This document shows positions 1-8,762 of a DNA stretch of 64,000 nt, piece by piece. Numbering within the stretch: position 1 is the stretch's first letter; each line of letters opens with the position of its first letter. A model generated the notes under the pieces. The model saw nothing but the letters and a program-made list of their open reading frames with translations. It did no database searches and was not told the DNA's origin. The stretch comes from Vibrio sp. PID17_43 (GTDB lineage: Bacteria > Pseudomonadota > Gammaproteobacteria > Enterobacterales > Vibrionaceae): positions 1 through 64,000 of the forward strand of contig NZ_LIXM01000009.1 in the NCBI RefSeq assembly GCF_002608565.1. Direction: 5' to 3'. The translations under genes and the position numbers were made by a program.

Positions 1-22
1 AAAGTGAAACCGAAACAGAATT

Positions 23-142
23 TGCTTGGCGACCATAGCATTTTGGACCCACCTGATTTCCATGCCGAACTCAGAAGTGAAACGAAATAGCGCCGATGGT
101 AGTGTGGGGCTTCCCCATGTGAGAGTAGGACATCGCCAGGCT
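23..142 (+). rRNA. rrf: 5S ribosomal RNA (end of an rRNA operon)
   Basis: The sequence is a typical gammaproteobacterial 5S rRNA of about 120 nt. The 5' strand (tgcttggcg) pairs with the 3' strand (cgccaggc), and the conserved internal stretch ccatgccgaactcagaagtg is present. It sits at the window edge, so the 16S and 23S genes of this operon should lie just upstream. A tRNA-Asp follows, as is common in rRNA operon tails. Exact ends are good to within a few bases. Confidence 0.96.
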
Positions 143-206
143 TTTAATTTAAGGTACTTGTTCTGAACGACAAGTATCGGATAAAACAAAAGTTTTATCT
201 CCGTGT

Positions 207-283
207 GGAGCGGTAGTTCAGTTGGTTAGAATACCGGCCTGTCACGCCGGGGGTCGCGGGTTCGAGTCCCGTCCGCTCCGCCA
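207..283 (+). tRNA. tRNA-Asp (GUC)
   Basis: A 77-nt cloverleaf with acceptor strands ggagcgg/ccgctcc, anticodon loop containing gtc, a T-arm with ttcgagt, and an encoded CCA end. It follows the 5S gene by 64 nt. The spacer holds two small inverted repeats (about 152-180 and 180-199) that could serve RNA processing. It is the last gene of the rRNA operon. Confidence 0.97.
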
Positions 284-294
284 TTTATTCAGAC

Positions 295-324
295 AAAGCC
301 CTAGCAGCAATGCTAGGGCTTTTT
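295..324 (+). terminator. Rho-independent terminator of the rRNA operon
   Basis: A 12-bp perfect stem (aaagccctagca / tgctagggcttt) with a 4-nt loop, followed by a T run, directly after tRNA-Asp. Confidence 0.93.
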
Positions 325-534
325 CGTATGTGTAATATTTGACTAGCATTCCCAAAGCGTTTTGTATTAATAACTGGCTTTTAATATCGGCCTAAATAAG
401 TCTTTTATGCTCTTTACTGACTAGAATCATTAGTAAACTATATAACATTAGGCTCTAAAGTTATGGCTTTGAGAGCTTGTTACCTAATTATTTCCAAAGC
501 TATTTTCCTAGAACTCGAATTAATAACAGAGTTC

Positions 535-566
535 TGAATCCTGTATCTTGAGGTCACTTGAGCATA
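535..566. repeat. Partial copy of a dispersed intergenic repeat
   Basis: This stretch is nearly identical to 38365-38396. Both share the pattern tgaatcct..atcttga.gtcacttg.gcatag. It lies just downstream of ilvY. The 5' half of the element (ccaagtaac) seen in the other copy is not recognisable here, so this copy looks partial. The remaining gene-free bases from 325 to 581 are AT-rich and show nothing else I can support. Confidence 0.6.
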
Positions 567-581
567 GAGATATCGTCCTTT

Positions 582-1472
582 CTATAAAGAAATATATTTG
601 CTCTCAGCAACTTCCCATAGTGCTTTTACTAACGGATTTTCAAGTTGGCTTTTTGCACAGCAGACACCGAGCTCAAATGGCTTGATTGGTAGGACTTTGA
701 GTCTGTTGATCTTTTCTCTTACTGGACTATTGTTGATTACTACATCTGGAGCAATACCGACACCACACCCTAGAGCTACCATGCTAACAATCGCTTCGTG
801 ACCAGCAACTTGTGCATAGATATTTGGTTTAATCTTCATCTGTTTAAACCAAACATTCGCTCTTTCTCTTGCTGTCCCGGCTTCAGGGAGAATAAACGGA
901 ATTGCAGCCCAGTCTGGTCTATCTTTTTGTAACTCTTCAGCGAAGGTGCTTACTCCAAGCGGAGCTATTACAGACAGCGGTATTTCACTAATGGGTTCGA
1001 AGGAGACTTTAGCGGGTAGTTGGTCTGGTTTTGCAGATATTGCAATATCTGCCTCGTCGGACAAGATTTTATCGATGGCTTGCGCTGGATCGCCTGTCGA
1101 TAGTTTGAACTCAATGAAGGGGTGCTGCAGACGAAATTCAGAGATCAGTTCTGGCAAATGGCTATAGCTTGCAGTGACGGAGCAAAAGAGTCGTATCTCG
1201 CCTTTTAATTCATCCTCAGTTCCTTTTATATGGCTTTGATACTGCTGCCATTCACTGATAATTTTTAAAGCAACGGGTAATAGCTTTTTACCTTGGACGG
1301 TTAATTCCACGCTTCTGTTATCACGCAGAAACAGTAGTTGATGAGTTTCATCTTCGAGTTTTTGGATCTGTCGACTCAAAGCTGATGGGCTAATGTGCAT
1401 TGCTGATGCGGTCTTAGCAAAGCTTTTACTGTCACACAGATGAATGAACAGTTGCAGGCTTTTGATATTCAT
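582..1472 (-). CDS. ilvY: IlvY, LysR-type activator of ilvC
   Basis: LysR-family transcription factor that activates ilvC when acetolactate or acetohydroxybutyrate builds up. The N-terminal winged helix-turn-helix (about residues 1-60, ending SPSALSRQIQKLE) and the substrate-binding-like domain (about 90-290) are both complete. The signature stretch FCSVTASYSHLPELI and the C-terminal PFELGVCCAKSQLE match enterobacterial IlvY as I remember it. I chose the ATG at 1472 (MNIKSLQLF) over an in-frame one at 1505. It gives 296 residues, close to the usual 297, it has GGAAG upstream, and LysR proteins start this close to the HTH. It is divergent from ilvC, the standard arrangement for IlvY control. 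Confidence 0.95.
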   Translation of the reverse strand: MNIKSLQLFIHLCDSKSFAKTASAMHISPSALSRQIQKLEDETHQLLFLRDNRSVELTVQGKKLLPVALKIISEWQQYQSHIKGTEDELKGEIRLFCSVTASYSHLPELISEFRLQHPFIEFKLSTGDPAQAIDKILSDEADIAISAKPDQLPAKVSFEPISEIPLSVIAPLGVSTFAEELQKDRPDWAAIPFILPEAGTARERANVWFKQMKIKPNIYAQVAGHEAIVSMVALGCGVGIAPDVVINNSPVREKINRLKVLPIKPFELGVCCAKSQLENPLVKALWEVAESKYISL

Positions 1473-1614
1473 TAAATCGTCACTTCCATGTTGCATAAAT
1501 TGCAATGATTAATTGTGAATATATCACTTTCAGCAACAGAATGTCTGTTTTAGTATGACACCATTCGGTAAGAGAAATGCCGACCTCTATGGAAGAATGT
1601 TAAGGAGCACCAAG
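1473..1614. promoter_or_regulatory. ilvY-ilvC divergent control region
   Basis: The 142-bp gap between the divergent start codons carries ttgcataaattgcaa (1491-1505). This resembles the TTGCAA-type half sites known for IlvY operators, and a further TGATTAATTG stretch follows. The ilvC start has a strong AAGGAG at 1602-1607. That IlvY binds here is inferred from the family arrangement. Confidence 0.5.
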
Positions 1615-3099
1615 ATGGCTAACTATTTCAATACTTTAAACCTACGCGAGCAGCTAGACCAATTAGGTCGTTGTCGTTTCATGGACCGCAGCGAATTTGC
1701 AACAGAAGCGGATTACCTGAAAGGTAAGAAAGTCGTTATCGTTGGTTGTGGTGCTCAAGGCCTAAACCAAGGTCTAAACATGCGTGACTCTGGTCTAAAC
1801 GTAGCGTACGCTCTTCGTCAGGCAGCGATTGACGAGCAGCGCCAGTCTTACAAGAACGCAAAAGAGAACGGTTTTGAAGTAGCAAGCTATGAAACGTTAA
1901 TCCCAGAAGCAGACCTAGTAATCAACCTTACGCCAGACAAGCAGCATACAAACGTTGTAGAAACGGTAATGCCGCTAATGAAGCAAGGCGCTGCACTAGG
2001 TTACTCACACGGTTTCAATGTGGTTGAAGAAGGCATGCAAATCCGTAAAGATCTAACGGTTGTTATGGTTGCACCTAAATGTCCAGGTACAGAAGTACGT
2101 GAAGAGTACAAGCGTGGTTTTGGTGTTCCAACACTGATTGCAGTTCACCCAGAGAATGACCCTAAAGGCGAGGGCTGGGATATCGCTAAAGCATGGGCTG
2201 CAGGCACTGGTGGTCACCGTGCAGGTTGTTTAGAATCTTCATTCGTTGCAGAAGTTAAATCTGACCTAATGGGTGAGCAAACTATCCTATGTGGCATGCT
2301 ACAAGCCGGCTCTATCGTATGTTACGAGAAGATGATCGCTGACGGCATTGATCCAAGCTACGCAGGTAAACTACTTCAGTACGGTTGGGAAACCATCACA
2401 GAAGCACTGAAATTCGGTGGCATCACACACATGATGGACCGTCTATCAAACCCTGCGAAAATCAAAGCATTCGAGCTTTCTGAAGAGCTGAAAGAGCTAA
2501 TGCGTCCGCTTTACAATAAGCACATGGATGACATCATCACAGGTGAGTTCTCAAGCACTATGATGGCTGACTGGGCAAATGATGACGCAAACCTTCTAGG
2601 CTGGCGTGAAGAAACAGGTGAAACGGCGTTTGAGAACTACCCAGCAGGTGACGTTGAAATTTCAGAGCAAGAGTACTTTGACAACGGTATCCTAATGGTT
2701 GCAATGGTTCGTGCCGGTGTAGAGCTTGCGTTTGAAGCAATGACGGCTTCTGGCATCATCGATGAATCCGCGTACTACGAGTCACTGCACGAACTACCGC
2801 TTATCGCCAACACAGTAGCACGTAAGCGTTTATACGAAATGAACGTAGTAATTTCAGATACAGCAGAGTATGGAAACTACCTTTTTGCAAACGTAGCAAC
2901 GCCGCTACTGCGTGAGAAATTCATGCCTTCAGTATCAACTGACGTGATTGGTAAAGGTTTAGGCTTAATATCTAACCAGGTTGATAACGCAACGCTAATC
3001 GCTGTAAATGACACTATTCGTAACCATCCGGTTGAGTATATCGGTGAAGAGCTACGTGGGTACATGACGGATATGAAGAACATCGCGGTAGGCGGCTAA
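1615..3099 (+). CDS. ilvC: Ketol-acid reductoisomerase (long, class II form)
   Basis: Catalyses the NADPH- and Mg-dependent isomerisation and reduction of 2-acetolactate or 2-aceto-2-hydroxybutyrate, the second common step of valine, leucine and isoleucine synthesis. It has 494 residues, the size of the enterobacterial long form with a duplicated knotted domain. The nucleotide-binding segment [20 protein letters not shown] lies near residues 40-60, and [12 protein letters not shown] and later acidic residues form the metal site. Two in-frame upstream starts exist. The ATG at 1615 ([14 protein letters not shown]) is preferred because AAGGAG sits 7-8 nt before it and it matches the family N-terminus. 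It is monocistronic, with a terminator at 3273. Confidence 0.98.
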   Translation: MANYFNTLNLREQLDQLGRCRFMDRSEFATEADYLKGKKVVIVGCGAQGLNQGLNMRDSGLNVAYALRQAAIDEQRQSYKNAKENGFEVASYETLIPEADLVINLTPDKQHTNVVETVMPLMKQGAALGYSHGFNVVEEGMQIRKDLTVVMVAPKCPGTEVREEYKRGFGVPTLIAVHPENDPKGEGWDIAKAWAAGTGGHRAGCLESSFVAEVKSDLMGEQTILCGMLQAGSIVCYEKMIADGIDPSYAGKLLQYGWETITEALKFGGITHMMDRLSNPAKIKAFELSEELKELMRPLYNKHMDDIITGEFSSTMMADWANDDANLLGWREETGETAFENYPAGDVEISEQEYFDNGILMVAMVRAGVELAFEAMTASGIIDESAYYESLHELPLIANTVARKRLYEMNVVISDTAEYGNYLFANVATPLLREKFMPSVSTDVIGKGLGLISNQVDNATLIAVNDTIRNHPVEYIGEELRGYMTDMKNIAVGG

Positions 3100-3272
3100 T
3101 TATTTGCTTTAAGGTTCCATTTCGGTGTCGAAGGTGCTCATTTAGTATCGTAAACACCGAGCCTTCTCCTAGAAATGAAACCTTAATTCTGCGTAATTCG
3201 CTAACTGAAGTGAGCAAAGAACTCCAGACAGACTGGGGTCAATAAATACAACATATAACACAACATCTAAAT

Positions 3273-3311
3273 AAAAGGCTTGGTCTCCGTTGACCAAGCC
3301 TTTTTGTTTTT
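3273..3311 (+). terminator. Rho-independent terminator of ilvC
   Basis: A perfect 13-bp stem (3273-3285 with 3292-3304) and a 6-nt loop, followed by a T-rich tail. It stands about 170 nt after the ilvC stop. The intervening bases hold no gene that I can support. Confidence 0.88.
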
Positions 3312-3367
3312 TTCGATTATCAAGCCTGACATTGGAAAAACGCTTCAACTAGAGGAGCATTTTAGAA

Positions 3368-3619
3368 CTATTTATCAGCTAGCTTTTCTTCAAGCGCGGC
3401 TAATTTTCTTTCCATTTCGGTCAGTTTTTGACGTGTCCGGAGTAATACTTGAGTCTGAACATCAAACTCTTCACGGCTTACAACGTCGAGCTTGTTAAGT
3501 TGGCCTTGGATAACTTGTCGAACTTTCTGATCGACGTCAGCGCCTAGCTCTTTGACAGGTTGCGGCATTGAGTCGTGAATTTGTTTAGCGATTTGCTCTA
3601 ATTTCTTTGGGTCAAACAT
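3368..3619 (-). CDS. ubiK: UbiK, ubiquinone synthesis accessory factor (BMFP domain)
   Basis: An 83-residue protein of the YqiC/BMFP family. UbiK is an accessory factor of aerobic ubiquinone synthesis and works with UbiJ, whose gene is also in this window at 44538. The N-terminal half is amphipathic ([19 protein letters not shown]). The C-terminal 30 residues form a coiled coil ([15 protein letters not shown]), the trimerisation element of the family. The ATG at 3619 is chosen over one 30 nt upstream because the family starts MFDPKKLE-like and AAGGAG lies upstream. Confidence 0.9.
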   Translation of the reverse strand: MFDPKKLEQIAKQIHDSMPQPVKELGADVDQKVRQVIQGQLNKLDVVSREEFDVQTQVLLRTRQKLTEMERKLAALEEKLADK

Positions 3620-3706
3620 AGTGGCTAAAACTCCTTTTGATTTGCCCACATTTTATGTAAATGATACGTGAATGTCGCCATTTTAGATGACAAAAAAGAG
3701 AGTGGT

Positions 3707-3733
3707 CATAAAAAAGGTCACCGAAGTGACCTT
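3707..3733 (-). terminator. Rho-independent terminator of the RND efflux operon
   Basis: On the minus strand, AAGGTCAC and GTGACCTT pair around a TTCG tetraloop and run into TTTTTTAT. It lies just past the stop of the RND pump gene. Confidence 0.88.
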
Positions 3734-3751
3734 GTTCTTAGCTTGTGACGC

Positions 3752-6700
3752 TTATTTGTTTCCTGCTAACTCGCGATGAGCCGCTTTTGCTTCATCTACT
3801 CGCGCTAACTTTTCCAGGTCTTTGTCTTCAACAAACACTGGTAGTGGCTTGTGTTTCTCAGCAAGGTAGCTGTAAATCACAGGCAGTACGAATAGCGTAA
3901 ACAGTGTACCGATTGCTAGGCCAGCAACGATGACGATACCGATACTGAAGCGTTGAGCGGCACCAGCGCCTGTCGCGTACATTAGTGGAATAAGGCCCGC
4001 GATCATGGCAGCCGTTGTCATTAGGATCGGACGAAGACGAACTTTCGCCGCTTCCATTACTGCATCGATACGCGATAGCTTGTTATGTAGCTGCTCTTCT
4101 TTCGCAACCTCACAGATCAAGATACCATGCTTGGTAATTAGACCAACGAGCGTGATCAGGCCGACCTGTGAGTAGATGTTCATTGTTGCTGTTCCCCAGG
4201 CGAGCGCAATCAATGCACCACAAATCGCTAGCGGAACCGATACCATGATCACAATTGGATCGCGGATGGATTCAAACTGAATCGCCAGTACTAGGAAGAT
4301 GATTGCTAATGCCAAACCGAATGTTGCGTAGAGTGCACTACCTTCGGTTACAAATTGACGCGCTTCACCCATGTAGTCATGGTTGTAGCCTGCAGGCAAT
4401 TTGTTTTGAGCAATATCTTCAAACCAATTGATTGCATCACCCATCGCGATGCCTGGTGACGGTACTGCACCGACCGTTGCTGAGTTTAGCTGGTTAAAGT
4501 GGGGCAGTGAGCGAGGCTCAGCAACTACATCAATGGTAATTAAGCTGCCTAGAGGCACCGCTTCCCCGTCAACCGATCGAACGTAATAGTTCTTCATCGA
4601 CTCAGGGTTTAGACGCCATTTTCGCTCTACTTGAGGAATCACCTCATATGAACGGCCATTTAGGTCGATACGGTTTACGTAACCGTCCGCCATCATGGTA
4701 CTTAGCGTTACGCCGATGTCTTGCATGGTCACGCCGTAAGCGCCAGCTTTATCCTTATCGATGCTGATCTTCATCGTGGCTGAATCGTAGTTAAGATCAA
4801 GATCTGAGTACACGAACATCGGGCTAGTCGATACGTTAGCGAGAATATCACTGGCAATAGTAAACAAGCTTTCGAAGCTGTTTGGCGTAGTGATCACGAA
4901 CTGAATCGGTAGGCCTGAGCCAGCTCCAGGTAGCTCTGGCATCTGGAAAGCCGTGACAGACATTCCAGGCACGTGAGACACCAGTTCACCAACGCGCTTA
5001 GTGATTTCTGCCTGACTTGCTTCACGCTGACTCCAAGGTTTTAGTGTCGCGAGACCGAACGCTTGGTTTGAGTTTGGAACACCGTTAAACACCTGTGCGT
5101 ACTCTACTTCTGGCTGATCAGACAGAATTTTGTTTACGTCATTCATGGTGTTTTGGATGTAATCCAAGTTCGCGTTTGATGGAGCGGTACCCAACAGAAC
5201 CACAACGCCTTTATCTTCAGAAGGTGCGAGCTCACTTGGAATGAACTTAAACAGAACCGGTAAGCTAGCAAAGACGATGACCGCAAATGCCATAATCACG
5301 GGACGATGTGCCATTACAGCTCTCAACATCTTCTCGTAGCGATTGGTCATGCCATCCAATATGCGGTGAACTTTTTGTTCGAACTTGCTCGGTTGTTCGT
5401 TAGCTTTGAGCATTTTTGAACACATCATCGGAGACAATGTTAGTGCGATGATACCTGAAACAAACACCGCTCCAGCTAGTGTTAGCGCGAATTCTTTAAA
5501 TAGTGAACCCGTAATGCCCCCCATCAGTGCGATTGGCGCATAAACGGCACCCAAGGTTAGTGTCATCGCAATAACCGGAATCGCAATTTCACGAGTACCA
5601 ATGATTGCCGCACGGAATGGTGATTCACCTTCTTTAATATGACGGTCAACGTTTTCTAGTACAACGATTGCGTCATCCACCACCAGACCGATGGCGAGTA
5701 CCATTGCCAGCAGCGTCATCAAGTTCCAAGAGAAGCCCATCGCCTGCATGATCATCGCAACACCAATCAATGATAGTGGGATAGTAACGATAGGGATGAT
5801 TACTGCACGGAATGAACCTAGGAACAGGGTGATCACAATTAGTACGATCACAGCGGCTTCGACAATCGTTTTCACAACCTCGTGAATCGATTCATTGATC
5901 GCTATGGTTGAGTCGTACATCACGTTCATTTTGATGTTACTTGGCAAGTTGCGTTCAAGTTGAGGCAACAGCTTCAGTACATCAGTTGCGATGTTGATAG
6001 GGTTTGCACTTGGTGCCGCATTGATTGCTGCAACCACAGCTTCCTTGCCGTTTGCACTAGCGCGGTAAACATCGTGACTCTTTGCTAACGAGACTTTGGC
6101 AATATCACCAAGGCGTATCACGTCACCGTCGCCTGTCTTCACAACTAGCGCTTCAAGTTCAGCAACGTTAGATACCTGAGTATCCGCGCTACCGTTATAA
6201 AGAACGAATTCACCCGTTGCTTGGCCAGTTGCCGACTGGTAGTTGTTTGCGTTCAGAACGTCCATTACATCCGTCGCAGCCAGCTTAAGAGCCCCCATTT
6301 TCGCCGGATCTAGCCATACGCGAAGTGCGTATTTCATGCCACCGTAAAGGTCGACTTTTGATACACCGTTTACCGTGAACAGTTGCGGGTTGATTACACG
6401 TTCAAGGTAGTCGGTGATCTGGCTTGAAGACAACTCATCACTGGTGAAACCAATATACAGTACCGCAGTTGTTGAACCAGTCGACATGGTAACGGTAGGG
6501 TCTTCCGCTTCTTTAGGAAGCTGAGATCGTACGGAGTTTGTTTTCGCCAAAATGTCAGCCAACGCTGCATTTGGGTCCGTGTTCAGCTTCATGTTAACGG
6601 TAATGGTTGAAGTACCTAAAACCGAAGATGAAGTCATGTAATCGATATTATCGGCTTGAGCAACAGCTTGCTCCAAGGGCTGAGTAATAAATCCTTGGAT

Positions 6701-6874
6701 CAAGTTAGCACTTGCACCGTAATAACTGGTGGTGACGGTAACCACCGTATTTGTCATTTCAGGGTATTCGCGAACCTGCATTTTGAACACAGCTTGTAAA
6801 CCAAGCAACGCAATCAAAAAACTGATCGATACCGCCAGAACTGGACGTTTAATAAAAACATCAGTAAAGCGCAT
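3752..6874 (-). CDS. vexB: RND-family multidrug efflux pump, inner-membrane subunit (VexB type)
   Basis: Proton-driven inner-membrane pump of the HAE1/AcrB-related RND family, 1040 residues. It exports toxic compounds through a tripartite complex with the adjacent membrane-fusion protein and a TolC-like channel encoded elsewhere. It begins with the typical MRFTDVFIKRPVLAVSISFL first transmembrane helix. It has two periplasmic loops and a second block of six helices from about residue 330. The acidic pair in GLVVDDAIVVLENV (near residue 400) is the expected proton-relay site. The gene is 11 nt downstream of the fusion-protein gene. In V. cholerae, as I recall, vexRAB lies next to ilvC in this order, which is the basis for the symbol. 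Substrates cannot be read from sequence. Confidence 0.9.
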   Translation of the reverse strand: MRFTDVFIKRPVLAVSISFLIALLGLQAVFKMQVREYPEMTNTVVTVTTSYYGASANLIQGFITQPLEQAVAQADNIDYMTSSSVLGTSTITVNMKLNTDPNAALADILAKTNSVRSQLPKEAEDPTVTMSTGSTTAVLYIGFTSDELSSSQITDYLERVINPQLFTVNGVSKVDLYGGMKYALRVWLDPAKMGALKLAATDVMDVLNANNYQSATGQATGEFVLYNGSADTQVSNVAELEALVVKTGDGDVIRLGDIAKVSLAKSHDVYRASANGKEAVVAAINAAPSANPINIATDVLKLLPQLERNLPSNIKMNVMYDSTIAINESIHEVVKTIVEAAVIVLIVITLFLGSFRAVIIPIVTIPLSLIGVAMIMQAMGFSWNLMTLLAMVLAIGLVVDDAIVVLENVDRHIKEGESPFRAAIIGTREIAIPVIAMTLTLGAVYAPIALMGGITGSLFKEFALTLAGAVFVSGIIALTLSPMMCSKMLKANEQPSKFEQKVHRILDGMTNRYEKMLRAVMAHRPVIMAFAVIVFASLPVLFKFIPSELAPSEDKGVVVLLGTAPSNANLDYIQNTMNDVNKILSDQPEVEYAQVFNGVPNSNQAFGLATLKPWSQREASQAEITKRVGELVSHVPGMSVTAFQMPELPGAGSGLPIQFVITTPNSFESLFTIASDILANVSTSPMFVYSDLDLNYDSATMKISIDKDKAGAYGVTMQDIGVTLSTMMADGYVNRIDLNGRSYEVIPQVERKWRLNPESMKNYYVRSVDGEAVPLGSLITIDVVAEPRSLPHFNQLNSATVGAVPSPGIAMGDAINWFEDIAQNKLPAGYNHDYMGEARQFVTEGSALYATFGLALAIIFLVLAIQFESIRDPIVIMVSVPLAICGALIALAWGTATMNIYSQVGLITLVGLITKHGILICEVAKEEQLHNKLSRIDAVMEAAKVRLRPILMTTAAMIAGLIPLMYATGAGAAQRFSIGIVIVAGLAIGTLFTLFVLPVIYSYLAEKHKPLPVFVEDKDLEKLARVDEAKAAHRELAGNK

Positions 6875-6885
6875 GATGCCTCCAA

Positions 6886-7992
6886 TTAAAGCATTGGTGT
6901 TACTGTAGGTAGGGTAAGGGCATCATCTTCAACGATGCTTACTTTAGCGTGATTGCTCAAACGGATTTGACCTGATGTCACTACCACATCTCCTGGTTTT
7001 ACACCGTTTAAGATATGCGCGATGTCTTTGGTACGTTCACCTACTTTGACAACATGTTGTTTAACGCGTTTTTCGCCTTTTTCGTCCGTCACGATGTATA
7101 CGTTATCACCGTACAAGGTAAAGGTGATCGCAGTTTGTTGCAGTGTTACTTGGTTCTCTAACTTCGGCAAAATGATATTTGCACGCGCAAACATGCCACT
7201 ACGAAGCTTACCATCACTGTTTGGAATGTCTGCTTGAACTTGGATTAGACCACTCTGTACGTTAACCGCCGGTTCGATTGCTGAAATTGACCCTTTGAAA
7301 GACTTATCCGGATAAGCATCAACAAAGATATCTACCTCTTGGCCTAGTGTGATACGAGAGATATCGGTTTGAGGTACGGTAAAACGCAGACGCATTACGC
7401 TTGTATCTTCTAGTCGTACAATATCAGTGCCTGTTTGTAGATACTGACCAAGGTAAACATTACGAATACCAACGACACCAGCAAAAGGAGCTTTGATTTC
7501 ACGACGGTCGATGGTCGCTTTTAGACTTTCGATATCCGCTTTAAGTGAGAAGTAATTTGCTTCCGCTTCATCGTACGCTTCTTTAGAGATAGAGCCTTTT
7601 TTGAAGAGGCCTTGGTAGCGTTTGTATTTCGCTTGAGCAGCAGGTAGTTTTGCTTGAATGCTTTTTAGGTTTGCCTTTTCCACATCAGAGTCTAGATGAA
7701 CCAAAGGTTGGCCTTCTTCAACTTGTGTGCCTGAATGGAAAGTGATTTTATCAATCACACCACTGGTTTCGTTAGCAATCGTAACCCCTTGGTTTGGTTC
7801 GATAAAGCCAATTGCTTCAATCACCGGTATCCAGTCTACCGCTTTTACTTCCGTGACCGTTACAGGAAACTCTGGCTCCGGACGATTCGCCATGTATTCA
7901 GCAATTTTCTGTTGCTTGAATAAGTTGAAACCTATCACGCTCCCAAATAGGAGAATTGCGATAAGTAACATAAAGAAAGTCCACTTTTTCAT
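6886..7992 (-). CDS. vexA: RND efflux periplasmic membrane-fusion protein (VexA type)
   Basis: A 368-residue HlyD/AcrA-type adaptor that links the inner-membrane pump to the outer-membrane channel. An N-terminal hydrophobic segment (residues 5-25) without a lipobox cysteine suggests a membrane anchor rather than a lipoprotein. It is followed by a lipoyl half-motif (VEEGQPLVHLDSDVEKANL), a coiled-coil hairpin (about 105-165), the second half-motif (IKAPFAGVVGIRNVYLGQYL) and beta-barrel segments. It sits between the TetR gene (18 nt upstream) and the pump gene (11 nt downstream), so all three should be one transcript. Confidence 0.9.
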   Translation of the reverse strand: MKKWTFFMLLIAILLFGSVIGFNLFKQQKIAEYMANRPEPEFPVTVTEVKAVDWIPVIEAIGFIEPNQGVTIANETSGVIDKITFHSGTQVEEGQPLVHLDSDVEKANLKSIQAKLPAAQAKYKRYQGLFKKGSISKEAYDEAEANYFSLKADIESLKATIDRREIKAPFAGVVGIRNVYLGQYLQTGTDIVRLEDTSVMRLRFTVPQTDISRITLGQEVDIFVDAYPDKSFKGSISAIEPAVNVQSGLIQVQADIPNSDGKLRSGMFARANIILPKLENQVTLQQTAITFTLYGDNVYIVTDEKGEKRVKQHVVKVGERTKDIAHILNGVKPGDVVVTSGQIRLSNHAKVSIVEDDALTLPTVTPML

Positions 7993-8010
7993 TCTTATAA
8001 GAACTCCAAG

Positions 8011-8592
8011 TTAGTGTTTAATAATTGCATCCCAACTGGCCTCGATGGTTGCTTCCAACGCATCGTCATCCAATTGATAAAACCCCAAAGCATGTTTTCT
8101 AGCAAGTGCAACACAAGCTTCAAAACTTAACCCTGAAAGAATTTCGTTATCGAGGGGTTTGAAAACACCCTCGGCTTTGCCTTGATCAAAAAGGCGATTT
8201 ACTTGGGCAAACATTTGTCGTTCAAGTTTCCGTGTATTTTTACGATTTGCACAGGGTAATGATTCATATTGGACACGACTGCTTATTATGTCTGAATTTG
8301 AACCAGCTAAGCGCCAAATATTGAGCCACATAGTACAGTAACGTTCTTTCAAGGCCATGTTGTCATGAACATCTGCCTGAACAGCGTTCGCAATACGTTT
8401 GGTTACGTTAAGGCGAACTTCCTCTAAAAGATGTTCTTTATCTGAGAAATAACGATAAATTGTACCTGCCGCAACACCAGCCTCAGCCGCAAGCTTGTGC
8501 ATAGAAAGGCCGTGAAAGCCTGATTCCGCAATCAAACGTTCTGCGGCAGCAATGATTTGCTCGTATTTATCGCCAGTAGTGTTATTGGTCAT
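8011..8592 (-). CDS. vexR: TetR-family repressor of the efflux operon (VexR type)
   Basis: TetR-family regulator of 193 residues. The N-terminal helix-turn-helix is complete (AAERLIAESGFHGLSMHKLA followed by GVAAGTIYRYFSDKEHLL), and the C-terminal ligand domain is divergent, as usual. It is the first gene of the efflux operon, and a perfect 22-bp palindrome lies 14 bp upstream of its start, so autoregulation of the whole operon is likely. I use the ATG at 8592 (MTNNTTGDKYEQII). An in-frame ATG at 8622 would place the coding sequence inside the operator and has no ribosome site. Related VexR has been reported to activate rather than only repress in V. cholerae, so the sign of control is open. 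Confidence 0.85.
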   Translation of the reverse strand: MTNNTTGDKYEQIIAAAERLIAESGFHGLSMHKLAAEAGVAAGTIYRYFSDKEHLLEEVRLNVTKRIANAVQADVHDNMALKERYCTMWLNIWRLAGSNSDIISSRVQYESLPCANRKNTRKLERQMFAQVNRLFDQGKAEGVFKPLDNEILSGLSFEACVALARKHALGFYQLDDDALEATIEASWDAIIKH

Positions 8593-8605
8593 AACCCCAT
8601 CACCA

Positions 8606-8630
8606 AATGAATGAACGTTCATTCATTATA
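8606..8630 (-). promoter_or_regulatory. TetR-type operator and -10 box of the efflux operon
   Basis: 8606-8627 is a perfect 22-bp palindrome (aatgaatgaac / gttcattcatt). On the minus strand a TATAAT hexamer (8630-8625) overlaps its edge, and TTGTAT lies about 19 bp further upstream. A repressor bound here would cover the promoter start region. Confidence 0.82.
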
Positions 8631-8762
8631 GCTTGATTCCTAGTTGGAAATACAACAGAGTGTTGCAAATGTCAGCGTAAACTTTACGTGAAAATGACCG
8701 TAGATTTCATACGATCGCCCCTTTATCATAGGCACCACTATTTCCACCCACAGAGAATTGTT

